Positions 12,923 to 23,277 of a stretch of DNA of 39,292 bases are shown in pieces. Below the pieces are notes generated by a model that saw only the letters and a list, made by a program, of their open reading frames with translations, ran no database searches and was not told the origin of the DNA. The stretch comes from Betaproteobacteria bacterium CG2_30_68_42 (GTDB lineage: Bacteria; Pseudomonadota; Gammaproteobacteria; Burkholderiales; Rhodocyclaceae), in the NCBI GenBank assembly GCA_001872285.1, contig MNXU01000095.1:1-39292 (forward strand), written 5' to 3'. The first letter of the stretch is position 1, and every line of letters starts with the position of its first letter. The position numbers were made by a program, and so were the translations under genes.

Positions 12923-13956
12923 GATTTTCCCTCCAGGCGTGCCAGCGTCCGTTCCAGGGCGCGTATTCTATCCGCCATCTCGTCCAGGCTGCGCAGGCGG
13001 GAAAAACTGCGGCGCCATCTCGTGTGTTCCAGGAACGGGACACTGCCCGTGTATTCTCCGGGGGCGCCGACCGACTTCCCGATCAGGGTGCCGGCGGAAA
13101 TGATCACGTCGTCGGCGATGCTCAGGTGGCCGAGGATCATGGCGGCGCCGCCGATCATGCAGCGCCTGCCGATGCGCGCGCTGCCCGCGATGCCCACGCA
13201 GCCTGCGATTGCCGTTCGATCGCCGATGTGCACGTTGTGGCCGATCTGCACCTGGTTGTCGATCTTGACCCCGTCGCCGATTACCGTGTCGTCGATCGCG
13301 CCGCGGTCGATCGTCGTTCCCGCGCCGATCTCCACGTCGTCGCCCACGAGTACGCGCCCGGTCTGGGGGATCTTCAGCCACGAGCCGTCCTCTTCGCGCG
13401 CGAAGCCGAACCCGTCGGAACCGACGACCGCCCCGGCATGCACGATCGCGCGCGCGCCGATCCGGCACCCCGGATAGATCACGACGTTGGAATGGAGCGT
13501 CGAGTCCTCACCGATCCGGCATCCGGCACCCACGACCGCGCCCGGATGAAGGCGCACGCGCTCGCCGAGTTCCGCGCCGGGGCCGACATGGCATCCCGCG
13601 CCGATCGATGCGCTCGCCGGCACCTGCGCCTCGACGCTGGCGCCGGGATGCACGCCCGGCGCGGCAGCCTCGGGCGGGTTGAGCAGGCGGGCCACCCGTG
13701 CGAAATACAGATAGGGATTCGCGGCGAGGATGCGGTTTCCGGTCCACGCGTGCCTGAACTCCGGAGCGAGGATCAGCGCATCCGCGCGAGTGCCGGAGAG
13801 CCGCGCACGGTATTTCGCGTTGGCGAGAAACGAGATCTCGCCGGCAGCGGCCGACTCCAGCGTGGCGACCCGGAAGACCCGGCAGTTTCCATCGCCGACG
13901 AGTTCGCCGCCGAGCCGCGCGACGAGTTCGGCCAGCGAAACGCCGCCCGAAGCCAT
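12919..13956 (-). CDS. lpxD: UDP-3-O-(3-hydroxyacyl)glucosamine N-acyltransferase
   Basis: Adds the second 3-hydroxyacyl chain, on the amine, in lipid A synthesis. The 345 residues match the family (about 340). The N-terminal uridine-binding domain covers about 1-100 ([27 protein letters not shown]). A left-handed beta-helix of hexapeptide repeats follows at about 100-300. The catalytic His240 lies in [13 protein letters not shown] (E. coli His239). A C-terminal helix (about 315-343) ends in Leu/Arg-rich heptads. The gene starts 6 nt behind skp and overlaps fabZ, keeping the skp-lpxD-fabZ-lpxA-lpxB order. Confidence 0.98.
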   Translation of the reverse strand: MASGGVSLAELVARLGGELVGDGNCRVFRVATLESAAAGEISFLANAKYRARLSGTRADALILAPEFRHAWTGNRILAANPYLYFARVARLLNPPEAAAPGVHPGASVEAQVPASASIGAGCHVGPGAELGERVRLHPGAVVGAGCRIGEDSTLHSNVVIYPGCRIGARAIVHAGAVVGSDGFGFAREEDGSWLKIPQTGRVLVGDDVEIGAGTTIDRGAIDDTVIGDGVKIDNQVQIGHNVHIGDRTAIAGCVGIAGSARIGRRCMIGGAAMILGHLSIADDVIISAGTLIGKSVGAPGEYTGSVPFLEHTRWRRSFSRLRSLDEMADRIRALERTLARLEGKS

Positions 13957-13962
13957 CGAGCG

Positions 13963-14484
13963 CTACTTCGCCGGCGGTTCGGCCAGCGCCTTGATGACCT
14001 TCTCGGTGACGTCGATGCGCGGACTGAAGTAGACCGCATCCTGGAAGATGATGTCGTACTTCTCCGCCTCGGCGATCTGCCGGATCACCTTGTTCGCCCG
14101 CTCCAGCACGGCCGCGAGTTCCTCGTTCCGGCGCTGATTGAGGTCCTCGCGCACCACGCGCTGCTTGCGCTGGAAGTCGCGATTCAGGTCGGCGAACTCG
14201 CGCTCCTTCTTCGCGCGCTCGCTTTCCGCCATGGTCATGCCGTTCTTGTCGAGATTCTCACGCATCGTCTGGAGCTGCTTTCCCAGCCGCTGCAACTCCT
14301 GGTCGCGTTTCTCGAATTCCTTCTCGAGCTTCTTCTGGGCGCGCACCGCCGGCTCCGACTCACGGAAGATCCGCTCGGTATTCACGAAACCGATCCTGAC
14401 CTGAGCTGCCGCGGGAGCCGCGGCCGAGAACAGCGCCACGACCGCCAGCAGCACAATCGAACCTTTCCATCCTCTATTCATCAT
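13963..14484 (-). CDS. skp: Periplasmic chaperone Skp/OmpH
   Basis: A trimeric 'jellyfish' chaperone that holds unfolded outer-membrane proteins in the periplasm for BamA. It has 173 residues, with a signal peptide to about residue 27 (cleavage after AAPAAA, before QVRIGFVNTERIF). The central part, about 45-140, is highly charged and predicted to form the long helical tentacles. The C-terminus (YDIIFQDAVYFSPRIDVTEKVI) forms the trimer body with the N-terminal strand. It sits between bamA (12 nt upstream) and lpxD (6 nt downstream), its usual place. Confidence 0.95.
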   Translation of the reverse strand: MMNRGWKGSIVLLAVVALFSAAAPAAAQVRIGFVNTERIFRESEPAVRAQKKLEKEFEKRDQELQRLGKQLQTMRENLDKNGMTMAESERAKKEREFADLNRDFQRKQRVVREDLNQRRNEELAAVLERANKVIRQIAEAEKYDIIFQDAVYFSPRIDVTEKVIKALAEPPAK

Positions 14485-14496
14485 TCCACCACAGGT

Positions 14497-16791
14497 TCAA
14501 AAGGTCGTGCCTAGCTGGAACTGGAAGCGTTGCACCCGGTCGCCCTCCTTCTCGTTGATCGGCTGGGCAATGCTCAGCTTGAGCGGCCCGACCGGCGAAC
14601 TCCACGCCAGCGACAGGCCCGCGGCGTAGCGCAGGTCGCCGAAGCTCGCCTTCTGGCCCTGAGCCCACACCTGCCCCGCGTCGACGAACGCCCCAAGCCG
14701 CAGCGAGCGGTCCTTGCCGGATCCCGGAAACGGAAACAGGAATTCGCCGTTCAGCACGACCTTCCGGTTGCCCCCGAGCGCATCCTCCGAAATCCCGCCT
14801 CCGGCCAGCACGTCGCGCGGCCCCAGCGATGCCGTGTCGAAGCCGCGCACCGACCCGATGCCTCCGGCAAAATAGTTCTTGAAGAACGGGAGCGGCTTGC
14901 CATTGTATCCGTTGCCGATGCCAACTTCGCCATTCAGCATCAGGGCGTAGTCGCGACCGATCGGGAAGAAGCGCTGATGCTGATACGAGGCGCGATAGAA
15001 GCGCAGCTCTCCGCCCGGCAGGGACAGTTCCCCGGACAGGCGCTGGAGACTCCCGCTGGTCGGATAGATCAGGCTGTCGCGCTTGTCGCGCGACCATCCT
15101 GCGGTCGAGAGCAGCGTAGTCGTCGAGCCACCGAAGGTGCCGACGAAATCCTTGTAGCGCTGCGGGCTGTCGTCGAACACCTTGATCGTGGTGCGATCGG
15201 CCGACAGGCCGACGTTGACGAAGTCGTCGTCGCTCACCGGAAGGCCGAGCCGGATCCCGCCGCCGTCGGAGGAGGTGTTGAAACGCCCCACGGTCAGACT
15301 GGTCGGATCGACGTTGCGGTGGTAGATGTCATAGCCCAGCGCGACGCCGTCGAGCGTGTAGTACGGTTCGGTGAAGGAAAGCGAATACACCTGATTGATC
15401 TTGCCGCCACTGAGCTGCGCGGTCAGCGATTTCCCGGTGCCGAAGATGTTGTTCTGCGAGATCGATCCCGAGAGTACCAGCTTCTCCGAGCTGGACAGTC
15501 CGGCTCCCAGCATCAGGTTTCCGGTCGCCTTCTCCTTGACGGCGACGTTCAGATCCACCTGGTCGGTCGTCTGCGGAACCGGCGGCGTCTCGACCGTCAC
15601 CTCGTCGAAATAGCCGAGCCGATCGATGCGCGTGCGCGACTTGTTGATCAGCGCGCCGTCATACCAGGCCCCTTCCATCTGGCGCATCTCGCGGCGGATC
15701 ACCTCGTCGCGCGTACGCGAGTTTCCGGCGACATTCACCCGCCGCACATAGACCCGGCGGCCCGGATCCAGCAGGATGGTGAAGGCGACCTGACGTTTCT
15801 CCTTGTCGATCTCGGGCTGCGCGTTGACGTTCGCGAAGGCGTAGCCGTCGTTGCCGAGCCGTTCGCTGATCGCCTTGGTGGTCTCGGTGAGTGTGCGGCG
15901 CGAGAAGACATCGCCCGGCTTCATCTTCACCAGCGCCTTCAACTCGTCTTCGGCAAGCAGCAGCTCGCCGCCCAGACGCACCGAGGAGACCGTGTATTTC
16001 TCGCCCTCCGTCACGTTGATGGTGATGTAGATGTCGCGCTTGTCGGGCGTGATCGAGACCTGGGTGGAATCGATGTTGAACTCGAGGTAACCGCGGTCGA
16101 GATAGTGGGAACGCAGACTCTCCAGGTCCCCGGAGAGCTTCTGCCGCGAATACTGGTCGTTCTTCGTGTACCAGGTCAGCCAGCCGGGCGTCGTGAGGCT
16201 AAACAGCCCGAGCAGGTCCTTCTCCTTGAACGCCCTTGCGCCGACGATGTTGATTTCCCGGATCTTCGCGACCTCGCCCTCGTCGACCGTGAAGTTGAGC
16301 GAAACCCGGTTGCGCTCCAGCGGGGTCACCGTGGTCGTGACATTCACCGCATAACGGCCGCGGCTGAGATACTGGCGCTTGAGCTCCTGTTCCGCCTTGT
16401 CGAGGAGCGACCGGTCGAAGATGCGGGCCTCCGCCAGCCCGACCTCCTTCAACCCCTTCTTCAGCGCATCCTTGTCGAACTCCTTCACGCCGACGAAATC
16501 GATCTGGGCGATCGCCGGCCGCTCCGCCACAATGACGACCAGCACACCGCCTTCGATCTCGATGCGCACATCCTTGAAAAAGCCGGTCGCGAACAGAGCC
16601 TTGATTGCCTGCGCGGCCTTCTCGTCGTTCATCGTCTCGCCCACCCGCACCGGCAGGTAGTTGAAGACGGTTCCGGCTTCGGTGCGCTGGATACCCTCGA
16701 CGCGGATGTCCTTGACGACGAACGGTTCGAACGCCGCCGCGCCGGGCGCGATCAGTGCGAAGAGGAGCGCCGCACTCAGCTTTCTTCTCAT
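14497..16791 (-). CDS. bamA: Outer membrane protein assembly factor BamA
   Basis: The core Omp85 subunit of the BAM complex, which folds beta-barrels into the outer membrane. The 764 residues start with a signal peptide (MRRKLSAALLFALIAPGAAA). Five POTRA domains occupy roughly 22-420 and the 16-strand barrel follows. The loop-6 motif VRGF is present (GSVRGFDTASLGPRD). The final residue is Phe (FQFQLGTTF), the C-terminal signature that BAM recognises. It starts 4 nt behind rseP. In E. coli this region is under sigma-E control; I found no clear sigma-E site here. Confidence 0.98.
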   Translation of the reverse strand: MRRKLSAALLFALIAPGAAAFEPFVVKDIRVEGIQRTEAGTVFNYLPVRVGETMNDEKAAQAIKALFATGFFKDVRIEIEGGVLVVIVAERPAIAQIDFVGVKEFDKDALKKGLKEVGLAEARIFDRSLLDKAEQELKRQYLSRGRYAVNVTTTVTPLERNRVSLNFTVDEGEVAKIREINIVGARAFKEKDLLGLFSLTTPGWLTWYTKNDQYSRQKLSGDLESLRSHYLDRGYLEFNIDSTQVSITPDKRDIYITINVTEGEKYTVSSVRLGGELLLAEDELKALVKMKPGDVFSRRTLTETTKAISERLGNDGYAFANVNAQPEIDKEKRQVAFTILLDPGRRVYVRRVNVAGNSRTRDEVIRREMRQMEGAWYDGALINKSRTRIDRLGYFDEVTVETPPVPQTTDQVDLNVAVKEKATGNLMLGAGLSSSEKLVLSGSISQNNIFGTGKSLTAQLSGGKINQVYSLSFTEPYYTLDGVALGYDIYHRNVDPTSLTVGRFNTSSDGGGIRLGLPVSDDDFVNVGLSADRTTIKVFDDSPQRYKDFVGTFGGSTTTLLSTAGWSRDKRDSLIYPTSGSLQRLSGELSLPGGELRFYRASYQHQRFFPIGRDYALMLNGEVGIGNGYNGKPLPFFKNYFAGGIGSVRGFDTASLGPRDVLAGGGISEDALGGNRKVVLNGEFLFPFPGSGKDRSLRLGAFVDAGQVWAQGQKASFGDLRYAAGLSLAWSSPVGPLKLSIAQPINEKEGDRVQRFQFQLGTTF

Positions 16792-16795
16792 TTTT

Positions 16796-18160
16796 CTAGC
16801 CGGAGACGAGGCGGTTGATGTCGTTATAGAACGCGAAAACCATCAGCATGAGGAGAAAGGCGAGTCCGACCTGCTGTCCGATCTCCATCGCCCGCTCGGA
16901 GACCGGACCGCCCTTGATCAGCTCGACGATATAATACATCAGGTGTCCGCCGTCCAAGATCGGAATCGGCAGCAGGTTGAGCACACCCAGGCTGATGCTG
17001 ATCAGCGCCAGGAACTTGAGGTAGCTGTCCAGCCCCAGGCGGGCGGAGCGTCCGGCATAGTCGGCGATGGTCACCGGCCCGCTCAGGTTCTTCCACGAAA
17101 CTTCCCCGGTCACCATCCTGCCCAGCACCGAAACGCTGAAGGCGATCGTATCCCAGGTCTGCCGGGTCGCTCTTCCGAGCGCGCGCACGGGATCGTAGGC
17201 GACGACGGTGGTGAGTTCCGGATGGCGTGTCGCGTCCTCGCGCACCGTGATGCCGATGCGTCCGATCCGCCGCCCGCCCTCCTCGACCTCCTCGACCTTC
17301 ACCGGCAGGCGCAGCGACGCGTCCCCCCGATCGAGGCTCACCTCGAGTGTGCGGCCGCCGGCCGGCCGAATCGTCGCCACCAGATCGGCCCAGGACTCGA
17401 TGCGCTTGCCGTCGATCTGCACGATGCGGTCGCCTGGGCGCAGGCCGGCACGCGCAGCGCTCCCGCCCTCGGCCACCTTCCCGACCACCGCCGGCAGGCG
17501 CGGACGATAGAGTCGAAAACCGAGGCGCTGGAGCGGATCGGCCTCGAGGTCGTCGCCGGCCGCAGAGGACACATCGAGCCGGCGCAACGAATGCTCCCCG
17601 GCGGCATCGGCCACCTCGATGGCTGCGGGTCCGTGCTTCAGGCTGCGCCGCAGCAGCTCCCAGCGAAACTCCTGCCAGGTCGCGACCGCAGTGTCGTCTA
17701 CCCCCACGGCGACCTCGCCCTCCCGGAATCCGGCCTTCGCCGCCGGCGACCCGACCACCGGGGTGCCGAGCACCGGCCGCATCTCTTCGATGCCGTGGAC
17801 ATAAAGCGCCCAATAGCAGAGCACTGCCAGCAGAAAGTTCGCCACCGGCCCGGCGGCGACGATCAGCATCCGCTTCCAGACACTCTGCCGATTGAAGGCG
17901 CGGTGGGCTTCCGCGGGGGCCACCGGCGCTTCGCGCTCGTCCAGCATCTTCACGTATCCACCGAGCGGAACGAGTGCGATCGCCCATTCGGTACGGTCCG
18001 GGCCGAACGGCCGCATCCAGAGTGGCCGACCGAAGCCGACGGAAAAGCGAAGGATCCTGACCCCGCATGCGCGCGCGACCAGATAGTGTCCGAACTCATG
18101 GACGACAACCAGCAGCCCGAGCGCGATGAGGAACGGGACGATGTAGTGCAAAAGGTTCAC
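16796..18160 (-). CDS. rseP: Site-2 zinc metalloprotease RseP
   Basis: An inner-membrane S2P protease that cleaves anti-sigma factors within the membrane and clears signal-peptide remnants. It has 454 residues. The zinc site is His21-Glu22-x2-His25 (VVHEFGHYL) in the first membrane segment, and Asp403 of LDGGH completes it. Two PDZ domains cover about 125-205 and 220-300. Later membrane segments lie at about 97-118, 380-400 and 430-450. The GTG start overlaps the dxr stop as GTGA, and the stop is 4 nt before bamA. The neighbourhood matches E. coli, where the gene helps activate sigma-E. Confidence 0.97.
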   Translation of the reverse strand: MNLLHYIVPFLIALGLLVVVHEFGHYLVARACGVRILRFSVGFGRPLWMRPFGPDRTEWAIALVPLGGYVKMLDEREAPVAPAEAHRAFNRQSVWKRMLIVAAGPVANFLLAVLCYWALYVHGIEEMRPVLGTPVVGSPAAKAGFREGEVAVGVDDTAVATWQEFRWELLRRSLKHGPAAIEVADAAGEHSLRRLDVSSAAGDDLEADPLQRLGFRLYRPRLPAVVGKVAEGGSAARAGLRPGDRIVQIDGKRIESWADLVATIRPAGGRTLEVSLDRGDASLRLPVKVEEVEEGGRRIGRIGITVREDATRHPELTTVVAYDPVRALGRATRQTWDTIAFSVSVLGRMVTGEVSWKNLSGPVTIADYAGRSARLGLDSYLKFLALISISLGVLNLLPIPILDGGHLMYYIVELIKGGPVSERAMEIGQQVGLAFLLMLMVFAFYNDINRLVSG

Positions 18161-19344
18161 CTGCCGCCCCCGACGAAGGCCCTCGCGAGTTCACGCGCCT
18201 CGCCGTCGGCGGCGAAGATCTCCTCGATCGTGTCCGCCGGGCCGCGACCGCTGCGCTCCATCACCGCGGCGATCACGCGGGGGATCCGGTCGAAGGCCAG
18301 CCGGCCCTCCAGGAACGCAGCGACCGCCACTTCGTTCGCTGCATTCAGACTCGCCGGCGCGCTTCCCCCCTCCCGCAGCGCCTCGTAGGCGAGCGGCAGG
18401 CAGGGAAACCGCCCGGGGTCGGGCCGCTCGAAGGTCAGCCGGGCCACCGCGCACAGGTCGAGCGGCGCAACGCCCGCCTCGATGCGATCGGGATAAGCCA
18501 GGGCGTGGGCGATCGGGGTGCGCATGTCGGGGTTGCCCAACTGGGCGATGACCGAGCCATCGACATACTCCACCAGCGAATGCACCACGCTCTGCGGATG
18601 GATGACCACATCGATGCATTCCGGAGCCGCGTTGAATAGCCAGTGGGCCTCGATCACCTCGAGACCCTTGTTCATCATCGTCGCCGAATCCACCGAAATC
18701 TTGCGCCCCATCACCCAGTTGGGGTGAGCGCAGGCCTGATCGGGCGTGACGTCGCGGAGGCGGTCCGGCGGGGTGTCCCGGAACGGGCCGCCGGAGGCGG
18801 TCAGGATGATCCGGCGCACGCCCTGTTTCGAGAAATCACCTGAATAATCATACGGAAGTGACTGATATACAGCATTATGTTCGCTATCGATCGGAAGCAG
18901 GACCGCGCCGGATCGACGCACCTCGGCCATGAACAGGGCGCCGGCCATCACCAGCGATTCCTTGTTCGCGAGCAAGACCGTCTTGCCCGCTCGTGCCGCA
19001 GCCAGGGTCGCACGCAACCCGGCGGCGCCCACGATCGCAGCCATCACGGTATCGACCTCGGGCCGGCTGGCGATCGCCTCCAGCGAGGCTTCACCGCTGA
19101 GGACCTCGACCGGACAGCCTGCGGCGCGCAGCCGTGAATCCAGCAGCGCCGCGCCATCGGCGTCGGGAACCGCGGCCCAGCGGGGCCGGAAGGCGAGGCA
19201 CTGTTCGAAGAGCCGTTCAATCTGCCGGTTCGCGCTCAGTCCGAGCACCTCGAAGCGCTCCGGATGGCGGCTGACCACATCGAGGGTATTGACCCCGATG
19301 GAGCCAGTCGCGCCGAGTATGGTGAGCCCCTTGCGGGCGTTCAT
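18157..19344 (-). CDS. dxr: 1-deoxy-D-xylulose 5-phosphate reductoisomerase
   Basis: Converts DXP to 2-C-methyl-D-erythritol 4-phosphate with NADPH, the committed step of the MEP isoprenoid pathway. The ATG at 19344 gives 395 residues (E. coli 398) and overlaps the cdsA stop as ATGA. The NADPH-binding GATGSIG lies at about 11-17. Metal ligands Asp153 and Glu155 sit in PIDSEHNAV, and the flexible-loop and substrate residues follow ([30 protein letters not shown]). Codons 152-172 are strikingly AT-rich against a very GC-rich gene, although the protein is normal. Product feeds the undecaprenyl synthase encoded two genes upstream. Confidence 0.98.
   Translation of the reverse strand: MNARKGLTILGATGSIGVNTLDVVSRHPERFEVLGLSANRQIERLFEQCLAFRPRWAAVPDADGAALLDSRLRAAGCPVEVLSGEASLEAIASRPEVDTVMAAIVGAAGLRATLAAARAGKTVLLANKESLVMAGALFMAEVRRSGAVLLPIDSEHNAVYQSLPYDYSGDFSKQGVRRIILTASGGPFRDTPPDRLRDVTPDQACAHPNWVMGRKISVDSATMMNKGLEVIEAHWLFNAAPECIDVVIHPQSVVHSLVEYVDGSVIAQLGNPDMRTPIAHALAYPDRIEAGVAPLDLCAVARLTFERPDPGRFPCLPLAYEALREGGSAPASLNAANEVAVAAFLEGRLAFDRIPRVIAAVMERSGRGPADTIEEIFAADGEARELARAFVGGGR
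18831..18890. other. AT-rich island inside dxr
   Basis: Counted directly, this 60-nt stretch has 22 G or C (37%), while the 60 nt on either side have 44 (73%) and 42 (70%). It covers codons 152-172 of dxr, where most codons end in A or T (GAT, GAA, CAT, AAT, GCT, GTA, TAT and so on). The encoded residues are the conserved active-site region. The cause is not visible. Confidence 0.85.
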
Positions 19345-20159
19345 TTGGCGATCCAGATCGCGGCCAGCCCGGCGAAAGGCAGCGTCGCCACGAGGCTGTC
19401 GATGCGGTCGAGCAAGCCACCGTGCCCCGGCAGCAGATGGCTGCTGTCCTTGACCCCGGCCTGCCGCTTGAGCAACGATTCGAACAGATCGCCGGCGATC
19501 CCGACCGCGGTCACCGGAATCAGGCCCAGCACGAACCACGGCGCCAGACCGGGAGCGATCGAACTCTCGGGCAGAGCGGCAAGAACCGCCAGCCCAGCGA
19601 CCAGCACGGCTGCGATCGCGCCCCACGCCCCTTCCCAGGTCTTGCCCGGACTGATGAGGGGCGCGAGTTTTCTCCGGCCGAACGCGCGGCCGGAAAAATA
19701 GGCGGCGGTGTCCGCGACCCAGACGATGGCCATGGCAGCAACCAGCAGCCACGGACCGAGCGCGCGAAGCTGAACGAGCGCACATGCACTGGGCAGCAGC
19801 ACAAGCCATCCGATCAGCGCGGCCGGAGCGCCGCCGCGCAACGGCCATTTCCTGATCAGCCACCAGGGCACGACGATCAGCCAGAACGCGACCGCCAGCG
19901 TGTAGATCGCGATCAGAAGCGTCACCCACGGCCCGCCTGCTTGCGCAGCCGCGCCGCAGAACCATGCGGCGACCCCGGTCGCGATGACGTACGGAGTGCG
20001 ACCGGCGCTCGCGGCGCCCGCCAGGGCGCTCCATTCCCAGGCCGCCACCGCAGTCAGCAGGCCGATCACGATCCGCCATGCGTGCGCAGGAAGGCCGAAC
20101 ACGGCAACCAGGAATCCCGCCAGAAGGACGAGCGCGGTCGCGACCCGCGCGCCGAGCAT
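19341..20159 (-). CDS. cdsA: Phosphatidate cytidylyltransferase
   Basis: Makes CDP-diacylglycerol from phosphatidic acid and CTP at the inner membrane, the precursor of all phospholipids. The 272 residues are mostly membrane segments, starting at about 5-22. The family signature [12 protein letters not shown] lies near the C-terminus, after [11 protein letters not shown] and [17 protein letters not shown]. The ATG at 20159 directly follows the uppS stop (TAGATG), and its stop overlaps dxr by 4 nt, so uppS, cdsA and dxr are probably coupled. Confidence 0.97.
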   Translation of the reverse strand: MLGARVATALVLLAGFLVAVFGLPAHAWRIVIGLLTAVAAWEWSALAGAASAGRTPYVIATGVAAWFCGAAAQAGGPWVTLLIAIYTLAVAFWLIVVPWWLIRKWPLRGGAPAALIGWLVLLPSACALVQLRALGPWLLVAAMAIVWVADTAAYFSGRAFGRRKLAPLISPGKTWEGAWGAIAAVLVAGLAVLAALPESSIAPGLAPWFVLGLIPVTAVGIAGDLFESLLKRQAGVKDSSHLLPGHGGLLDRIDSLVATLPFAGLAAIWIAK

Positions 20160-20972
20160 CTACGGTACCGCTTTCTCGGCGACCGCACGAGGCTCGGGAG
20201 CATCGACCCGTTTCGTTTCCCGCGCGCCGCGCAGCTGCTCGCTGGTGCGACCGAAACGGCGCTCGCGCAGCCGGTACGACTCGATGGCTCGATCGAGCGC
20301 GGCCGCGTCGAACTCCGGCCACAAGGTATCGGTGAAGTACAGCTCGGCATAGGCAAGCTGCCAGAGCAGGAAATTGCTGATGCGCTGCTCGCCGCCGGTA
20401 CGGATGAACAGATCGGGCTCGGGAACGTCGGTAAGCGCCAGATGCGGGGCGAGATCGTCCTCCGAGAATCCGCTGCGCCTTTCGGGATGAGCGGCCAGCA
20501 TGCGCTCGATCGCCCGCAGGATGTCCCAGCGCCCGCCGTAATTGGCGGCGACCGTGAGCGTCAGTCTGCGGTTCGCCGCGGTCACCGTCTCGGCGCGGCG
20601 AATCAGCTCGATGAGACGCGGCTCGAAGGCCTCGATGTCGCCGATCGCGCGAAATCGGATCCTGCTTTCGTGCAGCCGGCTGATCTCCTGCTCCAGCGAA
20701 TTCACGAAGAGCTGCATCAGGAAGGAGACTTCCTCGGGCGGCCGCCGCCAGTTCTCCGAGGAGAATGCGAACAGGGTGAGGTGGGAGATGCCGCGTTCGA
20801 TGCAGGCACTGATGACCGCGCGCACCGCCTCCACGCCCCGCTTGTGTCCGGCCACCCGCGGCAGGAAACGCCTGCGGGCCCAGCGGCCGTTGCCATCCAT
20901 GATGATCGCAACATGTCGCGGCATGTCCGAGACCTCCGGGATTCCCTTGGTCGAGCTCACGTAGTGCGTCAT
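20160..20972 (-). CDS. uppS: Isoprenyl transferase (undecaprenyl diphosphate synthase)
   Basis: Condenses IPP with FPP to undecaprenyl diphosphate, the carrier for peptidoglycan and O-antigen. It is a cis-prenyltransferase of 270 residues. The catalytic Asp26 is in [10 protein letters not shown]. Conserved [21 protein letters not shown] and the C-terminal [19 protein letters not shown] and WPEFD motifs are all present. The start chosen has GGAGGG just upstream; an ATG at residue 17 is less likely. A C-terminal tail of about 20 residues beyond the family core is basic and Glu/Pro-rich. Confidence 0.97.
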   Translation of the reverse strand: MTHYVSSTKGIPEVSDMPRHVAIIMDGNGRWARRRFLPRVAGHKRGVEAVRAVISACIERGISHLTLFAFSSENWRRPPEEVSFLMQLFVNSLEQEISRLHESRIRFRAIGDIEAFEPRLIELIRRAETVTAANRRLTLTVAANYGGRWDILRAIERMLAAHPERRSGFSEDDLAPHLALTDVPEPDLFIRTGGEQRISNFLLWQLAYAELYFTDTLWPEFDAAALDRAIESYRLRERRFGRTSEQLRGARETKRVDAPEPRAVAEKAVP

Positions 20973-21004
20973 CGCTCCCTCCGGGTACGGGCGTCGTGCG
21001 CTGC

Positions 21005-21562
21005 CTATACGGCCATCAGGTCGGCTTCTTTAGCGGCGAGGATGCCGTCGATCTCCGCGATATTGCGATCGGTCAGTTTCTGGATTTCCTCCACCGCCCG
21101 CCTTTCGTCATCCTCCGAAATGGTCTTGTTCTTCACCGCCTCCTTGAGAGCGTGATTGGCGTCCCGGCGCAGGTTGCGCACCGCGACGCGCACCGCTTCC
21201 GCTTCCTTGTGCACGACCTTGATCAGGTCCCTGCGGCGCTCCTCGGTCAGGGCGGGCATCGGCACGCGCACGGTCTCTCCGAACGTCGATGGATTCAAGC
21301 CGAGATCGCTGTCGCGGATGGCCTTCTCGACCACCGGCAGCATCTTCTTGTCCCAGGGCGTCACGCCGATCGTGCGCGCATCCAGCAGACTCACGCCCGC
21401 CACCTGCGGGATCGGCATCTGCGAGCCATAGTAATCGACCGTGATGTGATCGAGCAGTCCGGTGTGCGCGCGCCCGGTCCGCACCTTGGCGAACTCGTGC
21501 TTGAGCGCCTCGATCGACTTGTGCATCTTCTGTTCCGTGCCGGCCTTCAGTTCCGCGATCAT
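21005..21562 (-). CDS. frr: Ribosome recycling factor
   Basis: Splits post-termination ribosomes together with EF-G. The 185 residues are exactly the usual length. Domain I helices hold [22 protein letters not shown] near the N-terminus and the C-terminal [21 protein letters not shown]. Domain II (about 31-104) includes [13 protein letters not shown]. It follows pyrH after 67 nt that contain a hairpin, and precedes uppS by 32 nt. The pyrH-frr-uppS order is standard in Proteobacteria. Confidence 0.98.
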   Translation of the reverse strand: MIAELKAGTEQKMHKSIEALKHEFAKVRTGRAHTGLLDHITVDYYGSQMPIPQVAGVSLLDARTIGVTPWDKKMLPVVEKAIRDSDLGLNPSTFGETVRVPMPALTEERRRDLIKVVHKEAEAVRVAVRNLRRDANHALKEAVKNKTISEDDERRAVEEIQKLTDRNIAEIDGILAAKEADLMAV

Positions 21563-21597
21563 GCCCAGCCTCCGCAGCAGTCAAGAGAGGTCACGGC

Positions 21598-21615
21598 GGG
21601 ACGGCGACCCGTCCC
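21598..21615 (-). terminator. Hairpin between pyrH and frr
   Basis: GGGACGG (21598-21604) and CCGTCCC (21609-21615) form a perfect 7-bp stem with a 4-nt loop in the 67-nt pyrH-frr gap. There is no T-run, so it is more likely a processing, pausing or stability element than a true terminator. Confidence 0.4.
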
Positions 21616-21629
21616 GAATCCGCAAACAC

Positions 21630-22349
21630 CTAGCAATGTACCAGCGTACCCTCGTCCTGTCCCAGGACGACGCGCTTGAACGCCCCCGGCTTGAAGATGC
21701 TGAACACGTTGATCGGCAGCTTCCGGTCCCGGCAAAGCGCGAGCGCCGTGGCATCCATCACCTTCAGGTTCTTTCCGATCGCCTCGTCGAAGGAAACCCT
21801 GGCATAGCGCCGTGCCCGCGGGTCCTTCATGGGGTCCGCCGTATACACGCCATCGACCTTGGTCGCCTTCAGCACGATCTCTGCGCCGATCTCGGCGCCA
21901 CGGAGCGCGGCCGCGGTATCGGTGGTGAAGAAGGGATTCCCGGTTCCGGCCCCGAACACGACGATCTTGCCCTCTTCGAGGTAGCGGACCGCCTTGCCGC
22001 GGATGTAGGGCTCGCACACCTGCTCGATGTTGAGCGCCGACTGCACCCGGCACGAGAGCCCCGAGCGCCGCATCTCGTCCTGGAGCGCGAGTGCGTTCAT
22101 CACCGTCGCCAGCATGCCCATGTAATCCGCGGCGACACGATCCATGCCGGCGGCGCCGGCGGCCACGCCACGGAAGATGTTGCCGCCCCCGATCACCACC
22201 GCGATCTCGACACCCAGGGCGGCCACGCCGGCGATCTCGGCGACGATCGCCTGAAGCATGGCGCGGTTGATCCCATAGGCGTCATCGCCCATGAGTGCCT
22301 CGCCGGAGAGCTTGAGCAGCACCCGGCGGAAAGCCGGCACTTCGGCCAT
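21630..22349 (-). CDS. pyrH: UMP kinase
   Basis: Phosphorylates UMP to UDP; a hexameric bacterial enzyme regulated by GTP and UTP. The ATG at 22349 gives 239 residues (E. coli 241). An amino acid kinase fold is shown by [11 protein letters not shown] near the N-terminus, [25 protein letters not shown] and the C-terminal [16 protein letters not shown]. The longer open frame upstream lies inside tsf and is not part of it. The start comes one base after the tsf stop (TAGCATG). Confidence 0.97.
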   Translation of the reverse strand: MAEVPAFRRVLLKLSGEALMGDDAYGINRAMLQAIVAEIAGVAALGVEIAVVIGGGNIFRGVAAGAAGMDRVAADYMGMLATVMNALALQDEMRRSGLSCRVQSALNIEQVCEPYIRGKAVRYLEEGKIVVFGAGTGNPFFTTDTAAALRGAEIGAEIVLKATKVDGVYTADPMKDPRARRYARVSFDEAIGKNLKVMDATALALCRDRKLPINVFSIFKPGAFKRVVLGQDEGTLVHC

Positions 22350-22350
22350 G

Positions 22351-23238
22351 CTAGCCGCGACCCGCTCCGGCGGCGGCTGCGACCTCTGCGGCGAAGTCCG
22401 ACTTCTTTCTTTCGATCCCTTCGCCGACCACGTAGAGCGTGAAGGCGGCGACCGAAGCACCACGCGAGGCGAGCAGTTGCCCGACGCTCAGTTTGTCGTC
22501 CTTCACGAATGCCTGGCCGAGCAGGGTGGACTCCTTCAGGAACTTCTGCACCGAGCCTTCGACCATCTTCTCGACGATGTTGGCGGGTTTGCCCGATTCC
22601 GCCGCCTTTTGCGACGCGATCGAACGCTCGCGTTCCACCACACCGGCCGGCACCTGTTCGCGCGACAGCGCGAGCGGCCTGGATGCCGCGACGTGCATCG
22701 CGATGTCCCGCCCAAGCGTCTCGTCGCCTCCGACCAGATCGACCAGCACGCCGATCTTCGCGCCGCCATGAACGTACTGGGCGATCGCGCCGCGCGCCTC
22801 GAGGAGGGAGAAACGCCGGATCGACAGGTTCTCGCCGATCCTGCCGATCATCGCCTTTCGAACGTCCTCGACACTGCCTGCGGCGAGCGGCAGGGCGGCC
22901 AGCGCCTCGACGCTCTCCGGCCGCTTCGTCGCGACCAGTTCCGCCAGCGATTTCGCGAACGAAACGAACTCCGGGTTCCTGGCGACGAAGTCGGTCTCGC
23001 AATTCACCTCGACGATCGCCGCCAGCCTGCGATCGGGCGAAACGTGGGTGCCGACGACTCCTTCCGCGGTCACCCGGCTCGCCGCCTTGGCCGCCTTGTT
23101 GCCGAGCTTGACCCGCAGGATTTCCTCGGCGCGGACAATCTCGCCACCGGCCTCGACCAGCGCCTTCTTGCATTCCATCATCGGCGCGTCGGTACGCTCG
23201 CGCAGTTCCTTCACCAATGCTGCGGTAATTTCCGCCAT
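22351..23238 (-). CDS. tsf: Translation elongation factor Ts
   Basis: The guanine nucleotide exchange factor for EF-Tu. It has 295 residues. The N-terminal domain has the signature [16 protein letters not shown], close to the usual TDAGMMDCKKAL, and the core has [13 protein letters not shown]. The ATG at 23238 has AGGAG 6 nt upstream. It lies 39 nt behind rpsB, and I saw no strong attenuator in that gap. Confidence 0.98.
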   Translation of the reverse strand: MAEITAALVKELRERTDAPMMECKKALVEAGGEIVRAEEILRVKLGNKAAKAASRVTAEGVVGTHVSPDRRLAAIVEVNCETDFVARNPEFVSFAKSLAELVATKRPESVEALAALPLAAGSVEDVRKAMIGRIGENLSIRRFSLLEARGAIAQYVHGGAKIGVLVDLVGGDETLGRDIAMHVAASRPLALSREQVPAGVVERERSIASQKAAESGKPANIVEKMVEGSVQKFLKESTLLGQAFVKDDKLSVGQLLASRGASVAAFTLYVVGEGIERKKSDFAAEVAAAAGAGRG

Positions 23239-23277
23239 TGCCGCTCCTGAACGTTTGATCGGTCCCGCACCTGCGCC

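Noticed and set aside
18831-18890. Sigma-E promoter for rseP-bamA inside the AT-rich dxr island
   Set aside because: No convincing GGAACTT plus TCTAA-type pair at the right spacing was found, so the island is reported only as a composition anomaly.
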